Positions 48,636-58,317 of a DNA stretch of 64,000 nt are shown here, piece after piece. A program made the translations under genes and the position numbers. A model generated the notes under the pieces. It saw only the letters and a program-made list of their open reading frames with translations, did not search any database and was not told where the DNA came from. The stretch spans positions 1,860,001 through 1,924,000 of the forward strand of contig NZ_CP083809.1 in the NCBI RefSeq assembly GCF_020149765.1, in the 5' to 3' direction. Source of the stretch: Pantoea agglomerans. GTDB lineage: Bacteria > Pseudomonadota > Gammaproteobacteria > Enterobacterales > Enterobacteriaceae. Numbering within the stretch: position 1 is the stretch's first letter; every line of letters begins with the position of its first letter.

Positions 48636-49619
48636 ATGAGAACGGTAAAAAGCTATCCCGAGTCCTGGCCGCTGCATACCCCTTTCGTCATCGCTCGGGG
48701 TAGCCGCACCGAAGCAAAAGTGGTGGTGGTGGAGATCGAGGAGGATGGCGTCAAAGGCACCGGCGAGGCGACCCCCTATGCGCGCTACGGCGAAACGGAA
48801 GCGTCGGTGCTGGCGCAGATCGCGGAGATTCTGCCGGGGCTGCAGCAGGGCATGACGCGCGACGCCCTTCAGCTGGCGATGCCGGCCGGCGCGGCGCGTA
48901 ACGCCATCGACAGCGCGCTGTGGGATCTGCAGAGCCGCCAGCAGCGTCAGGATCTCTGGGCGCTGAACGGCGTCAACCCGCCTGCAGAGGTGGTGACGGC
49001 GCAGACCATCAGCATCGATACCCCCGAAGCGATGGCGAGCAGCGCCCGCGCGCTCTGGCAGCACGGCGCAACCCTGCTGAAAATCAAACTGGACGATACC
49101 TTTATTACCGAGCGGCTGGTGGCGATCCGCGCGGCGGTGCCGCAGGCGACGCTGATTGTCGACGCCAACGAGTCCTGGCAGGCTGAAGGGCTGGCGGCGC
49201 GCTGCCAGCTGCTGGCGGATCTGGACGTAGCGATGCTGGAGCAGCCGCTGCCCGCCGGTCAGGATGCGGCGCTGGCAAACTTTATCCATCCGCTGCCCAT
49301 CTGCGCCGATGAAAGCTGCCATACCCGTGACAGCCTGCCGGCGCTCAAGGGACGCTATGAGATGGTCAATATCAAGCTGGATAAAGCGGGCGGCCTGACC
49401 GAGGCGCTGGCGCTGGCCGCAGAAGCGAAGGCGCTCGGCCTTGAGGTGATGCTTGGCTGCATGATCTGCACCTCGCGGGCGATCCATGCCGCGCTGCCGC
49501 TGGTGCCAGCGGCGCGCTTCGCCGATCTGGACGGGCCGACCTGGCTGGCGGTGGATGTTGAACCCGCCATTCAGGTCAGCGCCGGTCGGGTAGTTATCGC
49601 TGCCAGCGCAGCAGGTTGA
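48636..49619 (+). CDS. ycjG: YcjG, L-Ala-D/L-Glu epimerase
   Basis: 327 residues, enolase superfamily (muconate-lactonising subgroup). The catalytic KxK is in TLLKIKLDD and metal ligands in LIVDANESW, MLEQPLP and ICADESCH; the second lysine is in NIKLDKAGGL. It epimerises L-Ala-D-Glu from murein tripeptide to L-Ala-L-Glu for degradation. Overlaps the 3' end of mpaA on the other strand by 26 bases. Confidence 0.94.
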   Translation: MRTVKSYPESWPLHTPFVIARGSRTEAKVVVVEIEEDGVKGTGEATPYARYGETEASVLAQIAEILPGLQQGMTRDALQLAMPAGAARNAIDSALWDLQSRQQRQDLWALNGVNPPAEVVTAQTISIDTPEAMASSARALWQHGATLLKIKLDDTFITERLVAIRAAVPQATLIVDANESWQAEGLAARCQLLADLDVAMLEQPLPAGQDAALANFIHPLPICADESCHTRDSLPALKGRYEMVNIKLDKAGGLTEALALAAEAKALGLEVMLGCMICTSRAIHAALPLVPAARFADLDGPTWLAVDVEPAIQVSAGRVVIAASAAG

Positions 49620-50301
49620 TCATCGCCTCAAGATAGCGCTCCGTGGCTTCATCAACCGAAATAGCCGGCATCTCGGCGGTAATGCAGGGCAGGCCGAGAT
49701 CGTTGCACCAGCTGCCGAACGAGCCGGGCGTATCGTAGCCGACGCTGCTGACGACCGGTAGCGCGGTCTGCTGCGCCAGCCAGCGGCCAAGCTCGCTGTC
49801 GCGCGGATCGTCGATGCAGGCCAGCGGCTCATGCCAGGAGACCACCCAGCGCGGCTTCAGCCCGTGGATCAGCTCGCACAGCGCCTGCGTCTCCGGCTCG
49901 GAGCCGGGGCGATCTCCGGTTGAGAGCAGCACGTCGCGCGTCTCCGCGACGCTGTTCCAGCGATAGACCGTGTCGCCGCTCTGCCAGTTGGCTGCCGGAA
50001 AGTTGCGGTTAAGATCGACGCCGTGCGCGTTGGCGCGCAGCCCCAGCTGACAGCCGTCTGGATTGACCGCCAGCACCACGTGGTGCCGACGCAGCCGGTC
50101 CGGCAGCGTGCGCATCGCGGCGGAAAGGGTGGCGATAGCGGCGTTTTCATCTCCGTGGGTGCCCGCCAGGATGAGCCCGCTGTCGCTATCGGCGGCCGGC
50201 GCGGGAAACCAGAGCAGCGGCGCGCCCAGCACGCTGTCGCCGTAGCGCTGATACGGGATCTCAAGTTTTCCGCGTCGTGGTCGCGGGTGTAACACCGTCA
50301 T
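49594..50301 (-). CDS. mpaA: MpaA, murein peptide amidase A
   Basis: 235 residues, M14-type zinc carboxypeptidase fold. Zinc ligands His49 and Glu52 in GTHGDENA, a third His in SWHEPLACID, the substrate-binding VDLNRNFP and catalytic Glu in ITAEMPA. It cleaves the gamma-D-Glu-meso-Dap bond of murein tripeptide, feeding YcjG. Convergent and overlapping with ycjG. Confidence 0.93.
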   Translation of the reverse strand: MTVLHPRPRRGKLEIPYQRYGDSVLGAPLLWFPAPAADSDSGLILAGTHGDENAAIATLSAAMRTLPDRLRRHHVVLAVNPDGCQLGLRANAHGVDLNRNFPAANWQSGDTVYRWNSVAETRDVLLSTGDRPGSEPETQALCELIHGLKPRWVVSWHEPLACIDDPRDSELGRWLAQQTALPVVSSVGYDTPGSFGSWCNDLGLPCITAEMPAISVDEATERYLEAMINLLRWQR

Positions 50302-50457
50302 CGGCTTTCTCCTCAGTTACCCTCTGCAGACAAAGTAGCGGAAAAGCCGCGCGCGGAAAATCGCTATTTATCCTTCAGGCATTTGCGCTACAGTGCCGGG
50401 GTCATGCTGCGCCCGGTAGTGCGTTGCGCAGCGCTTCATTAGGGTAAGGGAGTGAAG

Positions 50458-52077
50458 ATGAAAAGCACATTTCGCCACACGCTGACGGCGCTGATCCTCG
50501 CCGGCATCGCCAGTCCGGTGCTGGCGGCGCAGCTGCCGCCCGGTGCGCAGCTGGCCGCGAAGCAAGAGATTGTCCGCCATATCAAAGATGAGCCCGCCTC
50601 GCTCGATCCGATGAAAGCCGTGGGGCTGCCGGAAATCCAGGTGATCCGCGATCTCTTCGAGGGGCTGACCAGTCAGGATGCGCAGGGCAATATCGTGCCG
50701 GGCGTCGCTGAAAGCTGGAGCAGCAGCGACAATAAAACCTGGATTTTCACGCTGCGCGGCAATGCGAAATGGTCGAACGGCGAGCCGGTGACGGCGCAGG
50801 ATTTCGTCTACAGCTGGCAGCGCCTGGTCGAGCCGAAAAACAGCTCGCCCTTTGCCTGGTTTGCCGGGCTGGCAGGCATCAGCAACGCGGGCGCGATAAC
50901 CAAAGGCGAGCTGCCGGCGGATCGGCTCGGCGTCAGCGCCGTGGACGCGCAGCACCTGAAAGTGACGCTGGACCGGCCCGTGCCCTGGTTCCCGGCGCTG
51001 GCGGCCAACGTCGCGCTGTTCCCGGTGCCGCAGCGCGTTATCGCCAGCGCAGGCGACGGCTGGACCGCGCCGGGCACGCTGGTGGGCAACGGCGCTTATC
51101 AGCTGGCGTCGCGCGTGGTGAATGAGAAGATCGTGCTGGTGCGCAATCCCGCCTACTGGGATGACGCGCACTCGGTGCTGACCAGAGTGACCTTTATTCC
51201 CATTAACGAAGAGTCGAGCGCCACCAAGCGCTACCGCGCGGGCGATATCGACATCACCGAATCTTTCCCGAAAAACATGTATGCGCAGCTGAAAAAGACG
51301 CTGCCGGGCGAGGTTTATACGCCTGACCAGCTCGGCACCTACTACTACGCCTTTAACACACAAAAGGGCGCGACGGCGGATGCGCGCGTGCGCAAGGCGC
51401 TGTCGTGGAGCATCGACCGCCGCATTATCGCAGAGAAGGTGCTGGGCACCGGCGAGAAGCCCGCCTGGCGTTTTACCCCCGACGTGACCGCAGGCTTCAG
51501 GCCAGTACAGTCCTATATTGAGCAGCACAGCCAGCAGGAGCTTAACGCCCAGGCGAAAGCGCTGCTGACCGCCGCAGGATATGGGCCTGGCCGACCGCTG
51601 CACCTGACGCTGCTCTACAACACCTCGGAAAGCCATCAGAAAATCGCCATCGCGGTGGCGTCGATGTGGAAGAAGAACCTCGGCGTTCAGGTCACCCTGC
51701 AAAATCAGGAGTGGAAGACCTATATCGACAGCCGCAACAGCGGCAATTTCGACGTTATTCGCGCCTCCTGGGTCGGTGACTACAACGAGCCCTCCACCTT
51801 TCTTAGCCTGCTGACCAGCGGCAACAGCAGCAATATCGCGCGCTTCAGCAACGCCGATTACGATGCGGTTCTCGCCCGGGCGAGCGGTGAAACCCAGGCT
51901 GATGCGCGTAACAGCGACTATAACAAAGCAGAGCAGATCCTCGCTGAACAGGCGCCGATTGCGCCAGTCTATCAGTACACCAACGGTCGTTTCATCAAGC
52001 CGTGGGTGAAGGGCTATCCCATCAATAACCCTGAAGATGTCGCCTACAGCCGCGAGCTGTGGATCGAGAAGCACTAA
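50458..52077 (+). CDS. mppA: MppA, murein tripeptide-binding periplasmic protein
   Basis: 539 residues, family 5 solute-binding protein related to OppA (E. coli MppA 537). Signal peptide ends at SPVLA (about residue 22). Typical blocks: RDLFEGLTSQDAQGNIVPGVAESW, GEPVTAQDFVYSWQR, NPAYWDD. ATG at 50458 follows TAAGGGA. It delivers murein tripeptide to the Opp permease; it sits beside ycjG and mpaA, completing a recycling cluster. Confidence 0.94.
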   Translation: MKSTFRHTLTALILAGIASPVLAAQLPPGAQLAAKQEIVRHIKDEPASLDPMKAVGLPEIQVIRDLFEGLTSQDAQGNIVPGVAESWSSSDNKTWIFTLRGNAKWSNGEPVTAQDFVYSWQRLVEPKNSSPFAWFAGLAGISNAGAITKGELPADRLGVSAVDAQHLKVTLDRPVPWFPALAANVALFPVPQRVIASAGDGWTAPGTLVGNGAYQLASRVVNEKIVLVRNPAYWDDAHSVLTRVTFIPINEESSATKRYRAGDIDITESFPKNMYAQLKKTLPGEVYTPDQLGTYYYAFNTQKGATADARVRKALSWSIDRRIIAEKVLGTGEKPAWRFTPDVTAGFRPVQSYIEQHSQQELNAQAKALLTAAGYGPGRPLHLTLLYNTSESHQKIAIAVASMWKKNLGVQVTLQNQEWKTYIDSRNSGNFDVIRASWVGDYNEPSTFLSLLTSGNSSNIARFSNADYDAVLARASGETQADARNSDYNKAEQILAEQAPIAPVYQYTNGRFIKPWVKGYPINNPEDVAYSRELWIEKH

Positions 52078-52196
52078 GCCCGATGCGGCCTGCCCGGCAG
52101 GCCGCCTGCGGACACCTTTGCTCACAGCCTGAGGATTGCAACTCAACCGCGCCGCGCTAGACTGTATCGTATTGATTTTTTTAGTGAGGCAAGTGA

Positions 52197-53180
52197 GTGA
52201 ACGTCATTGAAGGCAAAGCGTTACAGGTATCCGACGCCATTATCGCCTGTCAGCTGGATGGCAAGGGCGGCCTGATCCCGATTGAAGATAAGGACGTTAT
52301 CCACTGTGAACGTCCCTGCTGGCTGCATCTTAACTATACCCATCGGCAAAGCGCCGAATGGCTGCAGTCTACGCCGCTGATCCCCGATACGGTGCGCGAC
52401 GCGCTGGCGGGCGACAGCATGCGGCCGCGCGTCAGCCGTCTTGGCGACGGGTTTATGATCGTGCTGCGCAGCGTCAACCACAACGCCGACTCCCGGCCGG
52501 AACAGCTGGTGGCGATGCGGGTCTTTATCAACGACAAGCTGATTGTGTCAACGCGTCGCCGCAAGGTTTATGCGGTGGATGCGGTGCTGACCGATCTGCA
52601 GAACGGCAACGGGCCGGAAGATGGCGGCAGCTGGCTGGTGGACATTTGCGACGCGCTGACCGATCACGCCAGCGAATTTATCGAAGAGCTGCATGACAAA
52701 ATCATTGTGCTGGAAGATGCGCTGCTGGACCAGCGCGTGCCGGCGCGCGGCGAGCTGTCACTGCTGCGCAAGCAGCTGATCGTTATGCGCCGCTATATGA
52801 CGCCGCAGCGCGACGTCTATTCACGCCTCGCCAGCGAGAAGCTGCCGTGGATGGATGACAGCGACCGCCGTCGCATGCAGGAGGTCTCAGACAGGCTGGG
52901 GCGCGGGCTTGACGATCTCGATGCTGGCGTGGCGCGCACCGCCGTGCTGGCCGATGAGGTCGCCTCGCAGATGGCGGAGGCGATGAACCGCCGCACCTAC
53001 ACCATGTCGCTGCTGGCGATGATCTTCCTGCCAACAACCTTTCTTACCGGGCTGTTCGGCGTCAACCTCGGCGGCATGCCGGGTGCCAGCTCGCATTTTG
53101 GCTTTAGTATCTTCTGCCTGCTGCTGCTGCTTATGATTGTCGGCGTCGCCTGGTGGCTGAAGCGGCGGCGCTGGCTGTGA
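52197..53180 (+). CDS. zntB: ZntB, zinc transporter (CorA family)
   Basis: 327 residues, same length as E. coli ZntB. Large cytoplasmic N-terminal domain, then two C-terminal membrane helices with the GVN signature ([12 protein letters not shown]) and a basic tail KRRRWL. GTG start at 52197, supported by the alignment of the N-terminus and GTGAGGC upstream. Moves zinc by a proton-linked or channel mechanism. Confidence 0.95.
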   Translation: MNVIEGKALQVSDAIIACQLDGKGGLIPIEDKDVIHCERPCWLHLNYTHRQSAEWLQSTPLIPDTVRDALAGDSMRPRVSRLGDGFMIVLRSVNHNADSRPEQLVAMRVFINDKLIVSTRRRKVYAVDAVLTDLQNGNGPEDGGSWLVDICDALTDHASEFIEELHDKIIVLEDALLDQRVPARGELSLLRKQLIVMRRYMTPQRDVYSRLASEKLPWMDDSDRRRMQEVSDRLGRGLDDLDAGVARTAVLADEVASQMAEAMNRRTYTMSLLAMIFLPTTFLTGLFGVNLGGMPGASSHFGFSIFCLLLLLMIVGVAWWLKRRRWL

Positions 53181-53257
53181 CAATAATGTAATCAAAAGGT
53201 TGTAAAAGTTAACGGCAGGGCAATAATCCGTCGCAGCGGGCAAAAAAGGAAGGAAAG

Positions 53258-53271
53258 CTGATCGAGGTCAA
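53258..53271. promoter_or_regulatory. FNR site upstream of fnrS
   Basis: CTGAT-CGAG-GTCAA matches the FNR box TTGAT-N4-ATCAA at eight of ten specific bases. Its centre is about 42 bases upstream of the predicted fnrS start, the usual class II activation distance. A -10 like CAGAAT lies at 53293-53298. Confidence 0.8.
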
Positions 53272-53306
53272 TAACCCTGTCGTGCAACAGCGGCAGAATC
53301 TGTTCC

Positions 53307-53428
53307 GCAGGTGAATGCAACGTCAAGCGATGGGCGTTGCGCTCCATATTGTCTTACTTCCTTTTTTAGAATTACTGCATAGCACATATTTAATTCGATA
53401 CGCCGGCCTTATCCGCCGGCTTTTTTTT
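53307..53428 (+). ncRNA. fnrS: FnrS, anaerobically induced small RNA
   Basis: About 122 nt, as in E. coli. The 5' end GCAGGTGAATGCAACGTCAA and the following CGATGGGCGTTGCGCTCC are identical to E. coli FnrS as I know it, as are TTGTCTTACTTCC and ATTACTGCATAGCAC; only the 3' terminator stem differs (CGCCGGCCTTATCCGCCGGC then eight T). With Hfq it represses genes for aerobic metabolism under oxygen limitation. Same position downstream of zntB as in E. coli. Confidence 0.95.
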
Positions 53429-53486
53429 GCCCCTGCGGCTGAGTTATACCTATGCTTAAAGGACAACGACCACAGAGGAGCAGGGT

Positions 53487-53633
53487 ATGACATCCATTAT
53501 CGCCAGCGATCCGATTCCTACCGATCCCGTCCCGATCCCCGATCCAATACCGCAGCCGCCGCCGAGCCCGCAGCCGGATCCGCAGCCAGAGCCAGGCTAT
53601 CCGCCGATCCTCGATCCGCTGCCGCATCAGTAA
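53487..53633 (+). CDS. Proline-rich microprotein
   Basis: 48 residues, about 40 percent proline with alternating Asp, Pro and Gln (DPIPTDPVPIPDPIPQPPP). ATG preceded by AGAGGAGCAGGGT, a good ribosome site, and followed directly by a strong bidirectional terminator. Lies where dbpA is found in E. coli. It is acidic, with no membrane segment; probably extended (polyproline II). Family not recognised. Translation would need EF-P because of its Pro stretches. Confidence 0.6.
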   Translation: MTSIIASDPIPTDPVPIPDPIPQPPPSPQPDPQPEPGYPPILDPLPHQ

Positions 53634-53671
53634 AAAAAAGGGCGCGCTGATTCAACAGCGCGCCCTTTTTT
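53632..53671. terminator. Bidirectional terminator between the microprotein and ttcA
   Basis: GGGCGCGCTG and CAGCGCGCCC form a ten-pair stem with loop ATTCAA, flanked by A7 on the left and T6 on the right, so it can end transcription from both sides. Confidence 0.92.
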
Positions 53672-53683
53672 ACTGGCTGCGGC

Positions 53684-54613
53684 TTACGGCAGCTGCAGCA
53701 CGTCGAGGCGAACCGCCGGCGCGGCTTCCTCCTCTTCCTGCCAGCCGGCAGGCTGCATCGGCAGCGTTTCGCGGTCAAAGGCGAGATCGCCGCCGTCCAC
53801 CACCGCATCGCCGTGCTGAATGTTTTTAAAATCGAACAGGCTGGTATCCGCCAGGTGCGACGGCACGACGTTCTGCATTGCGCTGAACATCGTCTCCAGT
53901 CGGCCCGGATAGCGTTTATCCCAGTCGCGCAGCATATCGCCAATCACCTGGCGCTGCAGGTTCGGCTGCGATCCGCAAAGGTTGCAAGGAATAATCGGGA
54001 ACTTGCGCGCCTCGGAGAAGCGCAGGATATCTTTTTCGCGGCAGTAGGCCAGCGGACGGATCACGATATGCTTGCCGTCGTCGCTCATCAGCTTCGGCGG
54101 CATTCCTTTCATTTTTCCGCCGTAGAACATGTTGAGAAACAGCGTCTGCATAATGTCGTCGCGGTGGTGGCCCAGCGCGATTTTGGTGCAGCCCAGTTCG
54201 GTGGCGGTTCGGTAGAGAATGCCGCGGCGCAGACGTGAGCAGAGCGAACAGGTGGTTTTGCCTTCCGGGATCTTCTCTTTAACGATGGAGTAGGTGTCTT
54301 CCTCGACGATTTTGTATTCGACGCCCAGCGACTCCAGATATTCCGGCAGGATATGCCCTGGAAAACCCGGCTGCTTCTGGTCGAGGTTAACCGCCACCAG
54401 CGAGAAATTAACCGGCGCGCTCTGCTGCAGATTGCGCAGGATCTCCAGCAGCGTATAGCTGTCTTTACCGCCCGACAGGCAGACCATGATGCGGTCGCCT
54501 TCTTCAATCATATTGTAATCGGCGATAGCGGCGCCGACGTTACGACGCAGACGCTTCTGGAGTTTATTGAGGTTGTACTGTTCTTTCTTGTCAACCGTTT
54601 GATTTTCTTGCAT
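53684..54613 (-). CDS. ttcA: TtcA, tRNA 2-thiocytidine(32) synthetase
   Basis: 309 residues (E. coli 311). PP-loop ATPase motif [11 protein letters not shown] and the CSLC motif that holds the iron-sulfur cluster, [20 protein letters not shown]. Thiolates C32 of certain tRNAs. Start ATG giving [22 protein letters not shown]; the frame is open 37 codons further upstream, but that part is not conserved. Confidence 0.96.
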   Translation of the reverse strand: MQENQTVDKKEQYNLNKLQKRLRRNVGAAIADYNMIEEGDRIMVCLSGGKDSYTLLEILRNLQQSAPVNFSLVAVNLDQKQPGFPGHILPEYLESLGVEYKIVEEDTYSIVKEKIPEGKTTCSLCSRLRRGILYRTATELGCTKIALGHHRDDIMQTLFLNMFYGGKMKGMPPKLMSDDGKHIVIRPLAYCREKDILRFSEARKFPIIPCNLCGSQPNLQRQVIGDMLRDWDKRYPGRLETMFSAMQNVVPSHLADTSLFDFKNIQHGDAVVDGGDLAFDRETLPMQPAGWQEEEEAAPAVRLDVLQLP

Positions 54614-55061
54614 TTTATTTGTCTCTGAAACCAAAAGGGGCAGATAAGCGGCAACATCTTTCTGCACGTTTTTTTGCCCCATCTGACTGGCTATAAAAGA
54701 GGGGGTGGCGCCAGCTGACAACAATCAGCAGGCAAAAGCATGCCGCGTATGGTACGGATTACGGCGCCGAATGCCAGCACGTTTTACTGCGGCGTCCCAG
54801 CCTAATCTTATGCTGGAGAGAGGCCAGGGCTTCTGTGCGCCTTTCAGCGCGTGCGGATGCGTGCGGCGGCGGCTTTACTCAGTGGCGACGCCATTAGTTA
54901 ATGGCTATCAGCCTGAAGTTAAATGCATAGTGCTGACTTAAATCAATCCCTGCCGGGGAATAGCGCTTTAATCTCCCCGGCTGCTTTGGCTTTTAATTTT
55001 GAAATCACCCCATGCAGCATCGGTAAGTTACAATGTCTGTATTTATCATTGAGAATCTATA
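54614..55061. other. Intergenic region upstream of ttcA
   Basis: About 450 bases. Short open frames occur, but none has a protein-like composition with a ribosome site. Nothing recognised beyond the probable ttcA promoter. Confidence 0.45.
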
Positions 55062-55882
55062 ATGTGGTATTTTCTTGCGGCTTCACTCCTTTCCCTCAGG
55101 GTTAATAAAATTATATCTGGCTTTTTACTGGCGGTGGCCGTGGGGCTGGGTTACGTTAATCAGGTGATTGATTATCACGCGCTGTTTTTACTTTTAGTCG
55201 TTGTTGGCAACTATCTTTTAATGATATCCGTCGGGGAAAAGAGCAGAAAAATAAAAGAGGGGCTTAGCTGCATCAATTTGTTAATCGCCTGGCACTGGCG
55301 CTACACCTTATTCCGGGGTTTGATAACCCGAAGGTGCTGGATTCAGTTATTGCGGGTTCACAAAGTGCTCTCTTTACGATGTATTATAATTTTGATAAAG
55401 CCCTTATTCCTTTCGTTCTTCTGATTAGCATGAAAACGCTATTTGTGGCGAAACCCGCTAAACATTCGGGCGTGCTGGGCTGGGCGTTATTAATTGTCTC
55501 CGTTCCCGCGCTGTTGCTGTTGGGGGTTGCACTGGGTGGTCTGAGGATTGAACCGCATTTGCCAGCCTGGTTTGCTCAGTTTGCTCTTGCCAATCTGTTT
55601 TTTGTCTCCCTGGCTGAAGAGGCCTTGTTCAGGGGCTATGTGCAGCAGCGGTTAACGCAATTTATCTCGCCTGTTCTGGCGCTACTCATTACATCAGCGC
55701 TATTTGGTGTGATGCACTATGCGGGGGGATGGCTGCTGGTGTTTTTTGCAGGCTTGTCCGGGATTATTTATGGGCTTGCATGGATGTGGAGCGGGAGATT
55801 GTGGGTTGCAGTGATGTTTCATTTCGGTTTGAACTGCGTTCATTTATTATTCTTCACTTATCCCTTCTATAGTCGGCATTAA
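55062..55882 (+). pseudogene. CPBP intramembrane protease family gene, frameshifted
   Basis: The N-terminal part (MWYFLAASLLSLRVNKIISGFLLAVAVGLGYVNQVIDYHAL) is in one frame and the rest in another. Around 55275-55290 the first frame turns into WHWRYTLFRGL, whereas the +2 frame reads LALALHLIPGFDNPKVLDSV and continues into the catalytic region SLAEEALFRGYVQQRL (EExxxR motif), FGVMHYAGG and the last His in FHFGLNCVHL. One lost base explains it. Without the shift the product would be about 273 residues with about eight membrane segments. Either a pseudogene or a sequencing error. Confidence 0.85.
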
Positions 55883-56001
55883 GCAGGAACAACCAATAGC
55901 GCTGAGAGAGGGTGAATAAATAACGTCAGGCATTACAGCTTTGGTTAATCGGTAATGCCACCTTCGTTGATCCAGCACCCGGAATAACCCCAAAAAACTG
56001 A

Positions 56002-56330
56002 TATAAAATGCTGCCGCTGCGGTGAATCCCCCTGTGCGGAGGGGCTAAGCCAGCTTAATGCACTGCTAAGTATGCATGGCGGGTCAGGTTCTGGCTTTTC
56101 TGACTCACCGGGAGGCACCCGGCACCGCAGCTGTTGCACGCGTCCCTGGCTGTCTGGCCTGCGCCCGGGACAGGCCTTTTTCCGCGTTTCCCGCGCGTCG
56201 TTCGGGGCGGCAAAGCGCAGGTTCTGCAGGCCCGCGCCGTCAGTTCCCTGTGGCGCAGGCCGGAATAAAGGGTAACCTGCCCAGGTTTCAGATCGGGCCT
56301 GGGGCAGGTCTTCTGGCACTTCGTTATGCG
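56002..56330 (+). ncRNA. Structured non-coding segment, possible RNA gene
   Basis: A gap of about 540 bases between convergent genes. It starts with a TATAAAAT promoter-like element (56002-56009) and then three successive hairpins: CCCCC/GGGG at 56028-56044, GTCAG/CTGAC at 56083-56104, and CCGGG-AGGCA-CCCGG at 56108-56122. Further GC-rich inverted pieces continue to about 56330. No long credible reading frame. The part from GTGAATCCCCC to CACCCGGCACC reminds me of a structured leader found in lambdoid prophage regions, but I cannot confirm this. Confidence 0.4.
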
Positions 56331-56426
56331 TTAAGGTGTGTCAGCGCTATTGCTTTTCCACCGGATCAGCGCGCCTGTTCAGCCTGCGCAGCATCTGCTA
56401 CCTCTTTGCTTCCGATTTTTTACAGG

Positions 56427-57974
56427 TCATACCCTGAATACCTCAATCATTGTGCGCAGGGAGTGGGCTTGCTCAGAGAGCGACTGGGAGGCGGAGGATG
56501 ATTCCTCGACCAGCGCCGCATTGTTCTGCGTGACTCCATCCATCTGGCTGACGGCGATGCTGACCTGAGATATGCCCTGCATCTGTTCGGAGGAGGAAAA
56601 TGAAAGGTTGTCCATCGATTCGGCCAGTTCGCCAACCATCCCGACAATTTTAAGGATGCTCTGCCCGGCTTCTGTCGCTGCTGTCACTCCGGAATCTACA
56701 ACGCTTACGGCGTCCGCCATCAGTCGCTTAATATCAGACGCGGCGTTTGCGCTGCGCTGGGCAAGCGTTCTGACTTCACCCGCCACTACCGCAAAGCCAC
56801 GACCGTCCTCACCGGCACGCGCGGCCTCGACGGCAGCATTTAGCGCCAGGATGTTGGTCTGGAAGGCGATGCTTTCAATAACGGAGGTAATTTCCTGTAC
56901 TTTTGCTGCGCTCACGGATATCGCATTCATCGTTTCCGACATGCGCTGAACGTCTCTCTCGCCTGAACGAGCAAGCTGTGCCGTTTCACGCGCGGAGCCG
57001 GCCGTCTGCTGTGCTCCCTCAGTATTACTTTTCACCGTTGCCGTAAGCTGTTCCATGCTTGCAGCCGTTTCCTGCAGCGCAGCGGCCTGCTGTTCGGTGC
57101 GCGAGGAGAGCTCCGTATTGCCCTGCGAAATCTCGTCGGCGGCCAGCGCCACGGAGGCAGACGCATCCCTGATCTGGGACACCAGACCTCGCAGATTTGC
57201 CTTCATGCCATCAAGCGATGCCAGCAGGCTGCTTGTGTCGTTGCGCCGCAGTACAACCGGCACCGTCAGGTCGCCCGCTGCGATGGCGGCGGCCAGCGCC
57301 TGAGCCTGTGCTGGCTCGCCGCCCAGCTGGCGCATCAGTATGCGGCAGATAACGATGCAAACTGACACCGCCGTTATAACGGAAAACAGGCAGAGCAGGG
57401 CGAGCATCAGCCTGGCGTTAGCCACGGTGTCGCTTAGCTCATGCACCCTGTCATTACTCAGCTGCTTCTGAATATCAGCCAGTTCATTCAGGCCCTTCAG
57501 CAGTCGCTGCTGGGCGGGACGCACCGTTTTCAGCAGATAAGCGGTGGTCTCCTGATCGTTATTCTGCAGAGCCATCTTTCCGGCGTTGATCAGCGTCTTT
57601 AGCGCGTCATCCTCAGCGGCCAGCACTTCTTCAAGCACAGCCTTGCCGTTAGCGGTGACGTTTTGCGACATGTTTTTAACCAGCAGCTCCCGCTCTTTGA
57701 TATATTTATCACGCTGCGTTTCCAGCCGCTGCCACTCAGGCTGCATCTCTTCGGGCGAGCTCATCAGTGCCATATTGCGCACAGCAATAGCCATATCCCG
57801 CACATTGCCCCGCATATCCAGGGCAAGAGTAAGCCGCTTCATCCTGTTGTTGACTACGTCGTCCATGCCTCGTTGCGCTTGCGTTAGTCCATTGAATGCA
57901 ACTCCTGTACAGATAATCAGGAGCAGTACAAGTAATCCAAATCCAGTTCCGATACGGGTAGAAACTTTCATCAT
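56427..57974 (-). CDS. Methyl-accepting chemotaxis protein
   Basis: 515 residues: N-terminal membrane helix, periplasmic four-helix-bundle sensor (about 30-190, rich in MRGNVRDMAIAVRNMALMSS), second helix (LMLALLCLFSVITAVSVCIVIC), HAMP domain and a signalling coiled coil with the invariant hairpin tip SIAFQTNILALNAAVEAARAGEDGRGFAVVAGEVRTLAQRSA. The C-terminus ends EVFRV without the NWETF-type CheR-binding pentapeptide, so it needs help from other receptors for adaptation. Ligand unknown. A single gene, no chemotaxis operon near. Confidence 0.95.
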   Translation of the reverse strand: MMKVSTRIGTGFGLLVLLLIICTGVAFNGLTQAQRGMDDVVNNRMKRLTLALDMRGNVRDMAIAVRNMALMSSPEEMQPEWQRLETQRDKYIKERELLVKNMSQNVTANGKAVLEEVLAAEDDALKTLINAGKMALQNNDQETTAYLLKTVRPAQQRLLKGLNELADIQKQLSNDRVHELSDTVANARLMLALLCLFSVITAVSVCIVICRILMRQLGGEPAQAQALAAAIAAGDLTVPVVLRRNDTSSLLASLDGMKANLRGLVSQIRDASASVALAADEISQGNTELSSRTEQQAAALQETAASMEQLTATVKSNTEGAQQTAGSARETAQLARSGERDVQRMSETMNAISVSAAKVQEITSVIESIAFQTNILALNAAVEAARAGEDGRGFAVVAGEVRTLAQRSANAASDIKRLMADAVSVVDSGVTAATEAGQSILKIVGMVGELAESMDNLSFSSSEQMQGISQVSIAVSQMDGVTQNNAALVEESSSASQSLSEQAHSLRTMIEVFRV

Positions 57975-58317
57975 ACTTCCCTTTGTTTAATATCACCGAG
58001 CGTTACTATCGGCTTCACAGGCGGTTACTTCATGGCCTTTACAAAATAAATTGGCATCAATCTAATCGAGAGCGACTTATGTTGCGTAACGAGATGGAAA
58101 GGAGTGCGATGCGCGTGTCTGCTGGCTTCCCGACGCGGGGTGCAGCATGCAGCAGAGGCCGCTTGCCGATCTCGCTGGCGCGGCGGCTGACGTCATTGCA
58201 GGATGAAGTGGCGAGGGAATAGGGCTGACATACCGGCAGGGAGGCCAGCATAACGCGACCCTCAGCCGGGCCGATGTTCGCTTCGGCGAAAAGCGAACCT
58301 GTACTGAACTGGCCCGA
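57975..58317. other. Intergenic region
   Basis: About 340 bases upstream of the chemotaxis gene and downstream of the NTPase gene. No coding frame that I can support and no known element. Confidence 0.45.

Noticed and set aside
50368..52146. A 592-codon open frame antisense to mppA
   Set aside because: It mirrors the whole of mppA, has no domain features and a composition typical of the reverse strand of GC-rich genes.
56021..56130. Cobalamin or other known riboswitch
   Set aside because: It lies between convergent genes, not in a 5' leader, and the hairpins do not match a riboswitch core I know.
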